DNA from: Trichopria drosophilae
Lineage: Eukaryota; Arthropoda; Insecta; Hymenoptera; Diapriidae
DNA length: 64,000 nt
Assembly (NCBI GenBank): GCA_030407085.1
Contig: CM059582.1
Location: 159,766,001-159,830,000 of the forward strand
Direction: 5' to 3'
Below are positions 45,061-56,979 of the stretch, piece after piece. The position numbers were made by a program, and so were the translations under genes. Every line of letters starts with the position of its first letter. Position 1 is the stretch's first letter. The notes beneath the pieces are model-generated. The model saw only the letters and a list, made by a program, of their open reading frames with translations. It ran no database searches and had not been told where the DNA came from.

Positions 45061-46511
45061 CAAAACAGTACGTTTCGAGATTGTTCAGTACGAGATGTCT
45101 AACTAAATTATATTTTACTTAAACGGCCTGTGATTTGGTATTTAATACACAGAGCATTATTAATTCCTATATCATGAATGTTAACATCTTTGTTGAGCTT
45201 ATATCTATAATAAAGTTTAGCATTATATTTAAGTGTTTGATGCATCCCAGAGATGGTGATGTCAAAAGCTGATGAAAATTATGTAGGTTTGAACTTGATT
45301 TACTTATCGTTAATGTTTTACGAAGGTCATAATTATTTAAGTCGTTGAAGTAAACTGATTTATCCTTTTATCCAATGAAATGTTGCCTTGTTCAAGAAAA
45401 TTTGGCACGGAAACTAATTGTAAGAAGTCTCCAGGATTTCCAATAAATATTTTTCATTATTTCCAATACTATTAAGCGATAAGTTTGATGTAATTTTGGT
45501 GTAAGCAGTGCCGACCAACCCGAAGAAATGTTTGGTAATTTGTACAGAAACCCAGACTCTAAATCAAACACAAATATTTTCTGGGTGCCTGAATACTGAT
45601 GAGGGCCTGACTAGGCAGTGATAGCTTTATCAAACACTTCTGACTATTGGTTGATCAAACCCTAATCAACATCTGATGATGCATTTTCAGGTGGTTAGTG
45701 TTTATTACTAAAGGGTCATTAACAAACATTGGTCTAATTATGACGAAAACACAACATATTTAAAATTTAAATTTTGACATGACTCAACATAAAAATTTGT
45801 GCTTGCAAATTTGAAGTATAAAGCAAATTAATATTTCACATTAATAAAAATAGAAACACACCACCTCCACTCTTAACCATTACTTAAAAGAGAATCAAAA
45901 CATTATTTAATCTATAAAACCATCTACGATATGACAACGACGAGCAATTTAATTAAACCAATAAAACAATTAAAATTGCTGATAGTGAAATGTCTCAAAT
46001 GACAACTAAACTATCAAATGTAGAAATTGATATTGCAAAATTAATATTGCAAAATACACCGACGATAGAAAGAATTCGTGTCAGAAATTACTTTAGAGTT
46101 AAGAAATGTTTTTTATTTAATAACAAGTTTCCATGCAAAGTCTTATTCTATAGAAAAATGTCAATTTGCGTTGCCTGCAATTTTTGTTATTTTTACTGAA
46201 TACTATATGCTACTGTGTACTTTTAAATTATTACTCCTTAAAAAATTTGTGTTATTGTAGAGTACTTACAAGGTTTATTTTATTCGCATAAAGAATTATG
46301 GGTGCCCAGAAACTGTTGACTAAAGGTAGAATATAACTGACGAAATAAATTACTTCTAAGATTGGTTTCCTAATAGATATTCTATACCTTACATATAAAA
46401 ACGTAACTCAATTTACAATCTCACCGAATACTAATAGTTTAACACGTTTATGACCAAATGGAGATTCAATTACAATGTGGCAAATTGCCGACGAATTGCG
46501 ATTCACATATT
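45061..46511. other. AT-rich sequence, no gene supported
   Basis: The ORF at 45990-46199 starts with an ATG and its first 30 residues (MSQMTTKLSNVEIDIAKLIL...) look less random than the rest, but no splice or domain evidence supports an exon. Confidence 0.35.
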
Positions 46512-46551
46512 GGTTATTTAAAAACCCGTAAAATCGAAACGGGTAAATAAC
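46512..46551. repeat. Short hairpin beside the conserved-looking block
   Basis: GTTATTT and ACCCGT pair with ACGGGT and AAATAAC, with a 4-base bulge, around the loop AAAATCGA. It lies about 50 bases upstream of the duplicated block at 46603. Confidence 0.5.
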
Positions 46552-46602
46552 TTACAGCAGCAATGACAACTATCTGACCCAGCATGTGGAACACATTTTA
46601 AA

Positions 46603-46740
46603 AGTGATACAAATGATTTCCCTTCCGACCGAGATACGTAAATAGTATTTTATTCTCGATTACTGAAAGCTCTTGAACATTTATCATGGTTGGCATTCAA
46701 AACAGATTCCGCTATTTAATCGATGTGACCACAGACTAAT
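46603..46740 (+). promoter_or_regulatory. Duplicated noncoding block, copy 1
   Basis: Aligns colinearly with 50198-50335. GTAAATAGTATTTTATTC is identical in both, GATACAAATGA matches GATGCAAATGA, and CTTCCGACC, GAAGC/AAAGCT, ACATTTATCA and GATTCAAAA/CATTCAAAA keep their order. Copy 1 is more AT-rich than copy 2. It is not flanked by TIRs and has no open frame shared with copy 2. Ancestral duplication of a regulatory element is one reading; an old repeat is the other. Confidence 0.4.
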
Positions 46741-47454
46741 TTAAAGCTCATTGTTAAACGAGAAAGTAAATAAAATTGAAGTGTGATAAGTAGGCAAACA
46801 TGCTTTTTATGTTTACTGTCACTATATTGTTATTTCACATGTTTTACAATATGTACATCATAGGTTTACTCATATACTAAATGCAAAAGCTGTAGTTCAC
46901 GTAGATAATGGTAATTCATAAAAAGTTGTATATAATGAATTATAGTGCACTGTAAATAAAATATTACGCATGTTACAATCAACTAAGTGCTCAAACAGTA
47001 AACTGTGATACATAATCACTTTCATGTTTCCTGCTCCGTAACAAAAATAACGTTATGTATATATTATAACTTTGTACTTTGTACATTTCATAGTTATATA
47101 GAAGGACGTATAAACATGATAAACTTGTCTTATCCATTTTAAACTTATATAAAGATACTTTAAAGCAATATTCCGATTTTTACGTCTATTCTTAATGAAT
47201 AAACAGAATGAAAGTTCTAAATTGCAGTATATTTAAGAGAATGTAGAATACTACGAGGAGATTTATATTTTACAACATTGACACAGTAAGGACCAGTTTT
47301 TACATTTTGAGTAACTATTTCATATGTAAAGAATTGCTTCTAACGTAAGCTTGAAATTTTAAATAATTTGTAGATGTATGGTACAATATCGTTGGATCAC
47401 ATATATCTAGATTATCGTACTAAAATTTTATTTCAAACATAGTTGGACAATATA

Positions 47455-48113
47455 CAGGGTGTCCCAGAACTGGATAATGATATTGCAGGAGGTTATTCTC
47501 CGTGATATTTCGAACAAAGTCCGGTATCAAAATTGTATCAGAGACTCAGAATTAAAGTGACAAGTTTAGCAAACAAAAATCGGTTTTTGCATAACTCGGC
47601 TTACTTTCAAGTTACTTCAATGAGTGAGGGCTCATTGAACATCATCGGGGCGGCGTCAGTGCCAAACGCGTTTTTCGTTAATTCTACGACATTAACAGTG
47701 TTCCCGCGGACTGAATTTTTATCGAAACCTAATGAATGAGATGGAAAATTCTTAGTGTTTTCAAGCTCTAAAACCTTTTCTTGAAATGATTTAGTGACTC
47801 GAAATGAGTTAGATGCGAAAAACCACAAAAATTTGCCTTTTTCCCATTTTTGAGGCCTCAACTTAATCGCAGGTCAAATGTTCTGATAGGTGAATTGTAT
47901 GGCTTAAAATAAGTTTAAAAATAAGCCGCCACTCATTGAAATAATTTCGAAGAAAGCCAAGTTATTGCCAAAAAACGATTTTTTTTCTAAACTTGAATAG
48001 CTCATCACTCAAATTCTGACCCTCAAATCCAATTTTGGTATGGAACTTTTTTGTTCGAAATATCATGCAGAATTACCTCCTGCAATGTCGTTACCCAGTT
48101 CTGGGACACCCTG
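47455..48113. mobile_element. 659-bp foldback, CAGGGTGTCCCAGAACTGG termini, TATA flanks
   Basis: Left end CAGGGTGTCCCAGAACTGG; the right end is its inverse (CCAGTTCTGGGACACCCTG, one position differing nearby). TATA flanks both ends (47451-47454, 48114-48117). The arms share TTGCAGGAGGT, ATTTCGAACAAA, TTGGTAT-like and CTCATTGAA words inverted. The ORFs at 47533-47739 and 47607-47861 lie inside. CAGGGTGTCCC ends recur in many insect repeats; superfamily not assigned. Confidence 0.8.
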
Positions 48114-48185
48114 TATATATATTCCTAAGTATAGTTAAACGACATAATACAAATAAAAAAAAATTTCCGCATGAATTCATAGGAG

Positions 48186-48677
48186 ATTCAAAATTGAATT
48201 CTAAAAAATGCTATCATATAGAGTGTTCAAAAAAACAGAATGTGTACTTTTAAAATTTTTTAGCCAAAAACATGTTTGATACTTGTTCTACGAGATGACG
48301 TTTGGAGATGTTTATTTTTGTGAAATTATCACGGCAACCGAGACGTTTGAAAACAAAAGATAATGAATATGATTATCCTGGATTAAAAAATCAATAACTT
48401 TTCACCAAGATAACATTAGGACATGGTACATAGCTTGTTGGCTTCGGATAACTATATTGAACCTTCTTTATAAATTTGAATGAATTTCTTTAATTAGTTT
48501 ACGAGTAAGTGAATTTCATGTTTCAAAAAATAATTGTTTTCACGAGTACCTACTACAAAATTCAGTTTTTATTTTTACGAAAATTACAAGTCAGATTAAA
48601 AAATTATAAAAGTGCACATTTGTATTTTTGCACACTCTATATGATAGTATTTTTTAAAATTAAATTTTCAAAATTCC
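48186..48677. mobile_element. 492-bp element with arms of about 75 bp
   Basis: TATCATATAGAGTGTTCAAA in the left arm (48213-48232) is matched, inverted, by TTGCACACTCTATATGATA in the right arm. Flanking AAAATTGAATTCTAAAAAAT and GTACTTTTAAAATTTTTTA also match inverted. The middle 300 bp are not symmetric. It lies only 72 bp from the preceding foldback. Confidence 0.7.
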
Positions 48678-49189
48678 ATTTTTTGTATCTTTTCTTACGG
48701 CCCTTCCACGATTTTGAACGCCTATATGTCGTTATTGCATGCGGTACTCCATTCTTCAAAAAAGTAAGAGGGAGCCGAAAACATCAACGCTTTGGGCTTT
48801 TGAGAACAATCCTTTTTAAATTGAACTTTCTAAGTGTAATAGTATAAGAAGAAATCAGAAAAAATACATTTATAACGAATGTTATACAGAAGAGTTTACA
48901 GGTTATGCCCACACTTTAATTGTGCAATATTACTATATATAGATAAAAACTAAATTAACCCAACAAATTCTATTACAAATTTTGATAAGAGGTACTAACA
49001 TTTAGTAACTGCTTTATATGAGTCAATAGACTAATAATATTTTGTTAAATTTTGCATACATATTTCTGTAATATGTACTGAATAAATTTATTACCGCTAA
49101 ATATATTTGTAATTTCCGAAACATGAATCTGTAAATACCATAGATTTTTGGAATACCGATATGCCCAAGGTTACATGTCAACGGTACAG
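48678..49189. other. AT-rich sequence, no gene seen
   Basis: No supported feature. Confidence 0.45.
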
Positions 49190-49290
49190 GAAGTTTTGTC
49201 GTTGGCCATTGGGCGCCGGCCATTTTGGGGCCAGAAATTTTGGCACCTTTGCTTATTTTAGCCAGAAGTTTATATTTTGCCAGTAGCTAA
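49190..49290 (+). repeat. Degenerate 15-18 bp tandem modules ending in GCC
   Basis: Successive modules end TTGGGCGCC, TTTTGGGGCC, TTTTGGCACC, TATTTTAGCC and ATATTTTGCC at intervals of about 15-18 bases. A weak minisatellite-like pattern. Confidence 0.45.
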
Positions 49291-49450
49291 AGGGTTGTCC
49301 ATAAATAAAACACGTAAATAAAACACGTCTCTACACCCCACAACGTAATACCATGCAGCAATCTGTCGAAACCCCCCTTCCCCTCTCGAAACTTTGCAAT
49401 ATTTGTGTAGAGCAGATGTGACATTTCGGATTTATGGTGACCTTACTTTA

Positions 49451-49514
49451 TTTCCTAGGAAATAATTTCCCGCAAGTAATTTCCTCGTTAGAATTTCCCG
49501 GGACAAAATTTCCC
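49451..49514 (+). repeat. Array of AATTTCCC words, 13-15 bp apart
   Basis: AATTTCC(C/T) at 49464, 49479, 49492 and 49507, and a related ATTTCCTAGGAAAT palindrome at 49450-49463. On the minus strand these read GGGAAATT, resembling part of NF-kB/Rel sites. It may equally be a minisatellite related to 49190-49290. Confidence 0.5.
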
Positions 49515-50159
49515 TACGCAGTCATATTCTTTTAGGCATTATTGCGGATTTCTGACAGGTTATGTTGAATTACTTTTAGAGTACACATATGCTCTTAGGC
49601 GTTATCAGAAGCAAGCTGAGGTTCGACTGATTAGGTTAGTTTAGTTTCGTGACGTTGCCATTTCTCCGCTCCCCCTATTTTGCTATACCAATTTTGATCT
49701 AAAATGATTCTCGCGACAAAACGGGGGTCAAATAGTCTAGCTTCGAAACGGCCGCACTAAAACGTCGTGTAGCCACATACCAAATCTGCTGTCACTATGT
49801 TAATAGATGAAATCTGTAAATCTTACAGTTTTATTTTACTTCGAAGGATTTTGTTCTGCGAGTACATTTTTGAAAATTTAGTTTTTATGACACCTAAATA
49901 AAAATTCTTTTGCAAAGAATATATGTTTATAAACGTTTCGGTATCCTGCAATAAGACTCTGAAATATGTGACCCCTCTTATTATTAAAAATGTAAGAATT
50001 ATGAGACGTGAATTACGAATGAAAGTTATCGTCCGTTATAGAGCTGTCGGTGCAAGTGTTCGTTTCAACGAATCCCACGAATCCCATTTATTGAAAAGGC
50101 AAATAAATTAAATGCTCAACCAAAAAAGTACACAGTGAATAAAAACATATTACTACAAT

Positions 50160-50770
50160 TATAGCTATCATCGATAGCGCGGTAAACAGAATGAAAAATT
50201 GATGCAAATGAATTTTGTTCCGACGAGCGCGGGCGGTATGTAAATAGTATTTTATTCCGATCGTTGGAAGCTTCGGCACATTTATCACAATTTCGATTCA
50301 AAATCGAATCTGCAGCAGTGTCGATCGAATCACGCCACCGTAGCTGTAAACTATCGTCTCCGTAAACGGTACACAGTGGCCACTCACAGAGTTGACAGGG
50401 TCACCGTATCACTGGGTCACAGTTCGAAGGGAGGGTGCGAACCGTTCGGGGCACCCCCGTACCGTGCACCCTCTGATAATAGCATTATGACTCTCCTGAT
50501 TGTGGAAATAAACACATACGTTCGCGCCTATATAATGACATGTACGCTGAAACGGGCGATATACGCTCGCGTGTGCCGGCACATGTATGCGGCGCCAACC
50601 TCACAGTTCATTACGCTAGTTAAACGCTCATCATGTCGATAATTCACGATCATGAACGATCGACCAATTGATCTTGACATTCGAACGTTTTTCCACGCTG
50701 CGCGTGAAACGCAATGCTCTGTGGCCCGCAATAATAATACCGCCGCTTCTGCAATTATTGTGCAGTAAAT
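50160..50770. promoter_or_regulatory. CpG-rich island G
   Basis: The longest CpG-rich stretch in the right half. Open frames on both strands (50376-50642 plus, 50528-50731 minus) show no domain. It includes copy 2 of the duplicated block, a perfect octamer ATGCAAAT at 50202-50209, and CGATCATGAACGATCG-like inverted words near 50650. Candidate enhancer or promoter. Confidence 0.35.
50198..50335 (+). promoter_or_regulatory. Duplicated noncoding block, copy 2
   Basis: Colinear with 46603-46740. It holds the identical 18-base core at 50239-50256, an ATGCAAAT octamer (POU-type site; copy 1 has ATACAAAT) and ATTTATCA (a GATA-type core) shared by both. CpG content is much higher than in copy 1, as if copy 1 had decayed. 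Confidence 0.4.
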
Positions 50771-51360
50771 CGTAATGGCGCCAAACCAAGATATTTTGGA
50801 AAGTTATTGCGATTACAGTTTGATTCTGTTAATAGATACTTATTCACCTGCTGACTAGATTTATGTGACAATATTCCCAAATACATATTTTTAATTCTCA
50901 TTTAGAACCAGATTTAATTATTCCGACGCTATTTATAAGTAAATATTGAATTAACAATTTATTGGTATGATTGCTTAAAAGCGAATTGTAAAAATAGAGA
51001 ATAAACATAAACAAGCGTCGTTCTTATTTAGATTTAACCGAAGATTTGTGACTTTTCCTATTGTCCAAAAAAGGAACAAAAGAATCTCACCTGTTAATTT
51101 TCTTTCAAACTATTTTCGCGTTTCGCACTGAGCTGTTGGTTGGGCTCATCCAAAAGCGAAATATACTAAAATATTGCGAAACCCATCAAAATGAATGATT
51201 CTGTGTTTACGTTTTATTCTTCTCGCATAATAAAAAGCTATGTATATATATCTATATCGCAATTAATATTAAAATCTTACATTCAAATATTAATGACAGA
51301 ACCCAAATTAAAATTTGTATACGGTAAGATTTGTATATTTTTGTGATCAGATTGGCTAAT

Positions 51361-51804
51361 ACGCAGATAAAAATAAGTCTTAAAATTGTTACATCTTAAA
51401 TTGATCATCAGGTGAGGCTTAATATCAGCCCGAAATTGCGTTAATTTTCTTAAATTCAGTGAGTGTTTTGGCTTAAAGTCTTAATTTCAGTGAGTGTTTT
51501 GGCTTAAAGTCTTAATTTCAGTGAGTGTTTTGGCTTAAAGTCTTAATTTCAGTGAGCAAAACTGACTTTTATACGATATTTTGGCTTAAAATAAGATTTA
51601 TCGAGCTTATGGCATCTAAATTAGACGAATCGTATTTCAAACCAAAATATCGGTCGAAAGTCAGTTTTGTTGTCTGAAAGTAAGACTTTAAACCTAAATA
51701 TTGACTAAATTTAAGAAAATTAACGTAATTTTGGGCTGAAATTAAGCCTCGCCTAATGATGAATTTAAAATGTAACAATTTTAAGACTAATTTTTTTGTG
51801 TGTA
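51361..51804. mobile_element. Foldback of about 444 bp, related to 35000-35147
   Basis: The left arm TAAGTCTTAAAATTGTTACA and the right arm inverse at 51765-51785. Inner arms: GCGTTAATTTTCTTAAATT and its inverse, AACTGACTTTTATACGATAT and a related inverse. It contains an internal 31-bp tandem repeat in the left half only. Ends resemble CACAGAAAAAA. Confidence 0.7.
51449..51556 (+). repeat. 31-bp tandem repeat, about 3.5 units
   Basis: CTTAATTTCAGTGAGTGTTT plus TGGCTTAAAGT repeats at 51449, 51480 and 51511 with almost no change, with a partial unit at 51542. It lies inside the left arm of the foldback, so it expanded after the arms formed. Confidence 0.9.
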
Positions 51805-51902
51805 CACTTCGTTGTCCGATAAAGAAAGTAATTAATGAAATTAGACGACATTCGTATTTTTTACAATTAAGACAAGGCAAAATCAAGGGGATATTTACTT
51901 AC

Positions 51903-52270
51903 GGGGGTTCTAAAGTGCTGGGCGGATAAGGTAGGAATTTTCAATTAAAACTGTAAATAAAAAACGACTGAAACGATTTTTCGAAATTTGGGCTCTGTAA
52001 GGGCAATTCTAATCACTATAGGCATTTTATAAAATACCAAAGAAATTAATTGAGAACTGACTGAGAATTTTGAGAAACAAGTGATTTTTATTTATTTCCG
52101 GAAATTTTCAGTAAGTTCTCAATTAATGTCTTTGATATATTCTAGGAAACCATCTATAATAATTAGAATTGCCTTTATAGAGGCCGAATTTTGAAAATTT
52201 TATTCAATCATCTTTAACTTCCGTTTTTAGTGCAATTTTCTACCTTACCGGTGGACCGCTTTAGTACCCC
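51903..52270. mobile_element. 368-bp foldback, copy 2 of the family at 3801
   Basis: Tips GGGGGTTCTAAAGTGCTGGG and CGCTTTAGTACCCC; then GATAAGGTAGGAA and its inverse TCTACCTTACCGG. The centre has GAGAATTTTGAGAAACAAGT and a near-inverse. Colinear with 3801-4175. It has cleaner ends than copy 1. Confidence 0.7.
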
Positions 52271-52276
52271 TTTTAA

Positions 52277-52510
52277 GGCGATTCTAAAGTGCTCCTATGA
52301 TAAGGTAGAAATTTACGCTGACATTCGAAAGGTAAAAATGTCTGAAACATTTTCTTAAAATTCGGACTCGTTAAGGGTAATATTAAATACTATGCAGGCA
52401 ATCCAATTAAAGAACGTCAAAAACATTAAGTCTGGAGGAGTTCGTGTATAGAAAGTAGAATTCCCTTACAGAGCCCGGATTTTGAATAATTAATTCGGAC
52501 ATTTTTCTCT
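52277..52510. repeat. Third, decayed copy of the same family
   Basis: Starts GATTCTAAAGTGCTCC, then GATAAGGTAGAAAT, TTCGGACTCGTTAAGGGTAA, and the inverse TTCCCTTACAGAGCCCGGAT. It directly follows copy 2, so two members sit in tandem. Confidence 0.55.
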
Positions 52511-54347
52511 CATTAATTCGGAATCCCATTAACCCTTACCAGCATGATGCCAATCTGGATCGTATTGGATAATATCAATTTAAGAGATTGGATAACGGAA
52601 AACTATTTAATTAATTCAAATCTAAATTAATACAGTGATTTTGACATGTTTCTATACCGGAATAATTGATTGACGATACTTTGTCCAAAGGTTATGCGTT
52701 TCTTTCTCGACCTTATAGGAGTTGTCGAGTCGAACTGTATGTGTCGTTCTTCACACATAATGACATTTATATTGTCATGTTATAAACACACATATCAGAT
52801 AGGCTACCTGTCAAAATTCAACTGGTTCTGTTTATTTTATAAGTATAAACCTAGTTTTAAGTTTTCCCTTTCAATTTAGAAATTTGATACAAAAAATACA
52901 AAATAATAGCCCCATAATTTATTTTTAAATGTATGTTTTCGTCTTGTTACACGATATAACCGGTAATATATGGGAGACAAGTATTGTTCCATCGTTCTCG
53001 CTAGAAATGACAAAATCGTCAATTTCGTAAACTAGCAAAATTTATATTGTATAAATATAAAGAGTTAAGATAAATCTTTTTCAATTTTCAACTGGGATGT
53101 CAGTGCACGTCGAGCGCATTACTTAATTGTTGATACGATAACTATTGGGTTTTAATATAAAAAGGAAAAAGTAGAAAATATCCCCCTAGCGCTAAAACTT
53201 GATATTTACGTATTATTTATTTACTTATTTTGATTCAAATCAATATTTAGAAATATATAGACCGATACATACCAAAAATATCCATTACATATTTGATTAA
53301 TTCAAAAGCAGTCGAATAATAAACAATTAATTATGCATACTTTACTTTACATTATTTTAGTCTGTCAATGTGTTAAATATTAACTTTTTAAAAATTAAAA
53401 TCACGTCTAGACTAACTACCTTGTTCATCTGAACCAACGAAAAACTAATAACTGACAGTTCATTAGCATTTTTTAAATACATAGTCGCTAATTCACAAAG
53501 CGCATGTGCGATCGCTGTGAATCAGCCATTAGACACTGATTTCAACAGCGAACTCTTCTAAATTGGCTGGAAAATTATTGAAATGGCATCACATTTCTGC
53601 TGCTTGAAAACAATGCCTGTGCACTGATCGATCCACCGAACTTGACTGAAATCCGTGTAATAAAATCACGTTCTTTTCTCTGGAATATAGCGTTAACTAA
53701 CTCAAATTTGTAGAATCAAACCATATGCTTTGTGCCAGTAATCAGTGATCATATTAAATGATAAAAATGAATTTCGTGATCTGGCTGTTGTAATGTAACT
53801 GGTAACTTCCGTGTTATATGCTGTAAAATCATGCATTTCAAGAAAATGAAACCTATAAGGTGCAAATATAACTTTGACACTCCCCTCAAACTATACATAG
53901 TAGCACGTGCATGTAATTTTAAAGGTTACAAAAATGGATAAAAACAAACAATTACGATAAACATTAGATACATACCTGAAACATGTCGCTATTATTCAAT
54001 TTTCCGGGGGCGTCTCCAGTATCTAGAATTTCTTGCTTGCATGGGCAACTTGTGGAACTCAAATACGATTATGAAAACGCAAAAATCAACACAGAACATT
54101 TATTTACGTTGCCCTTATAAAAACTTCTTAGGCCAGAACAACCTGATCAAATTCGAGGAATAAAAGTTCGTGCAGACTTAAAATCTACTTTATTGAAATT
54201 GTATATAGATGTTCAATTTTATGTGATAAAAAGCATATCACTGGTTATATTCAGTGATAGGTATTAAAAGAATATACAACTGAAGAACCAGTGAAATTGT
54301 GGACAGTAGGGTTGAGTTGTGCAAGAGTTTTATTAAATACAATATTT
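52511..54347. other. AT-rich sequence, no gene seen
   Basis: No supported exon, repeat or RNA gene. Confidence 0.45.
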
Positions 54348-54411
54348 CGACTGGTTATATAGTAAAATCGACTGGTTAAACAGTAAAGTTGACTGATTTA
54401 ACAGCGAAAAT
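54348..54411 (+). repeat. 21-bp tandem repeat, three units
   Basis: CGACTGGTTATATAGTAAAAT, CGACTGGTTAAACAGTAAAGT and TGACTGATTTAACAGCGAAAA-like units follow each other at 54348, 54369 and 54390. Confidence 0.75.
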
Positions 54412-55742
54412 TGTTTTCACTGACGCATTTGGTGGTATTTTCACTGATTTAGATTAAGAGAGTACATTCAAGAGTTTTGGACTAAATTTGTAGTAAATAG
54501 TGTCAAACAAAATTCCTTAAGTAATTTACATATTTCTCATTATTCTTACTTTCCTTTTATCAAACACTCTACGGGAAGTACATTTTTTGTAGGACAATCC
54601 AATATTATATTATCATTGATGCTTATTTAGCACGTGGCATTTTCGTCCGACATGTATTCATCGTCAAACATAACTTCGTTTACATGAAATATTTATACGA
54701 TCGAGATGTCGCAGCAAGACATTTGTCGCACAGCATAACCAGTTAATTTTATAAATAATTATTAAACAACTGTGAAAACCTTAAGTAGGTATTTACTAGG
54801 AAACATAACTTCGTAGATACTACATGACATGTTCACAACGGTAGACTGGCCCACTGCAGTAGTATTTTTGCCTGACAAAAAATAATCATTCGAATTTATT
54901 AAAATGAAGTATGTGTTAAACGCAAAATATACTATCATATATTCAACATGTTTCGCGCATGCAAGCTGAAAAAGCTCCACAGAAATTAATAGTGTTGTAG
55001 ACTTGCCAAAAAGAAGCCACTTACAAAGGTTCAAGTTTTTTGGCTTATATCGTTTTTTAACAAGGGGGCCTGTACGTGAACTATCAGAACTATTTTTACA
55101 GTAATAGCTGTTAACCAGTGATAAATACTAACAAAACTTTTGTTCCCTGTGCTAATATTCTTTCGTTTCTTTTATAGAATCATTTTTCAAAATACCATCT
55201 TGATGTGCCTGCGTAATGCAAGTTAATCGTTTATTATTATTAAGTATTGCTTGCATTTTAAATCATCGGTAGCACTATCTAGATTCTAATAAAAAATATG
55301 CGCATCATTTTAGATCCTGAATCGACAAAATCATCTGTTTATTAGTCGTAAATGAGTTGATCCGAGTATATAAGCTGGTCTTAATTATAATACATTTTAT
55401 GTACAATTCGTACACATCAGAGGTATGCGCTTTGAAACCAGATTGTTACATTAAAGTTGGGAATAATATACATTAATGATACTACTGTATCCTTTGATCA
55501 CACAACTCTAGTTTTTAGACAGACTGTGCAGATATGCGTGGCGGGTTGCTTTACGTAGGCGACATTTGAAAGTTATATTTCGCTGTACTTTATGTTACAC
55601 TTTATGGTAGTTTGTATATGCCGAGTTAAATTTATAAATTATATGTACGTAATCAGACGAACACAAATAACAGAGTTTACCTACATATTTATCATGTTGG
55701 GATTCGGTTAAGGTCTTCCCCATATTAATGATATCGGAATGC
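54412..55742. other. AT-rich sequence, no gene seen
   Basis: No supported feature. Confidence 0.45.
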
Positions 55743-55746
55743 TTAA

Positions 55747-56010
55747 CCCATTAACGCCTGAATAACGCAAAATTGAACAACGTCTTTGGACTCTTAAATT
55801 TGATCTAAATCGTTGTTAGTTTTTTCAGACATAACATTTTTTAGATGTATTCAGGAGTATTTTACACGATGCAACTATGAAAAAAAAAAGTGAAAGAAAT
55901 TATCTTGTGTTATTTTCTGTCAAATTTTGGTTAACTAATTTTACACGATTTTTGTCTGGAAATCGACGGATTCTAACCAGAAAAATGGTTTCTTCATGCA
56001 ATAAACAAGG
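55747..56010 (+). mobile_element. Second member of the CCCATTAACGCCTGAATAA family
   Basis: Follows TTAA (55743-55746) and starts CCCATTAACGCCTGAATAAC, like 37042. CTAACCAGAAAAATGGTTTC (55976-55995) matches a word on the right side of the element at 37040-37650, on the corresponding strand. Only one half is recognisable. The ORF at 55877-56062 lies within it. Confidence 0.6.
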
Positions 56011-56438
56011 TCCAATTTTTAAGCGTTACAGTGTTGCCAGATTTACCGTTTCTATACTATAAACTAACTTTAATACACGGCAACTTTTGATGGTATGTAG
56101 TCGTTGTTACTTGTTTCCTTCGAAGCAATAAAACTTTGATAAATAAAATTTTTAATATAAATTTAATATAAATAAATGATTTATATCAACAAATCATAAA
56201 GATATTGGAATATTATATTTTATTTTTGGAATATGAATACGACATACAAACAAAATTCGATAGTTTCAAAGTGTCAATTTGTGTCGTCGAATGCACGTAA
56301 AAGAATATTTTGTATTCAAATTTTAATTAAGGAAAGTGTGTGTTTTACTTTATTTTTAAAACTGTTTTTATTGGTATTTGTTATGTTACGAAAAAATATC
56401 GGGTAAATAATTTATTAAATAAAATATAAAAAATATAC
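56011..56438. other. AT-rich sequence, no gene seen
   Basis: No supported feature. Confidence 0.4.
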
Positions 56439-56979
56439 AAGCGGTGTAAGTTGGCACATGGAAGGGGGTGTAAGTTGGTATGTATTATTTATGTATATTA
56501 TATATGATTATATGTATGTATATTATATATATATTGTATTATATATTTCTTTATTTACTACATGTTTACAGGCGATAACACCATTTTTACATGAAATATT
56601 AACATTCACGTGGTGCAATTAAAATAACAAAATTTATATAAATTTATATAAGATTAGAATAAGACAACAATATAATAAGACTAGCAGTAATACCGTAGCA
56701 CCAAATCACGTGGTTTACAATTTTTCGAAGGCTTATTAATAATTTTCTCCTTAATTTTTCAACATGTGCCAATTTACACCACCTTTTGAAAAACTGACTT
56801 TTTACATTTTGTGGTAAATCAACTGTAACTTTTTTTCTGCGACACGATAGAAAAAAATGTCTGGATTGAAAAGGTACCGGAATTTATGATCTTTCGAATG
56901 CCGCATAATACGTTTTAAAATTTATTACTGAACAAATTTTGTAGCAAAATGAAAAAAACCGTGCCAACTTACACCACTT
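56439..56979. mobile_element. 541-bp element, ends GCGGTGTAAGTTGGCAC
   Basis: AAGCGGTGTAAGTTGGCAC (56439-56457) is matched, inverted, by GTGCCAACTTACACCACTT (56961-56979). A second direct copy GGTGTAAGTTGG is at about 56469 and a second inverted copy GTGCCAATTTACACCACC at about 56766. The interior is very AT-rich with TA runs. No coding. Confidence 0.65.
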
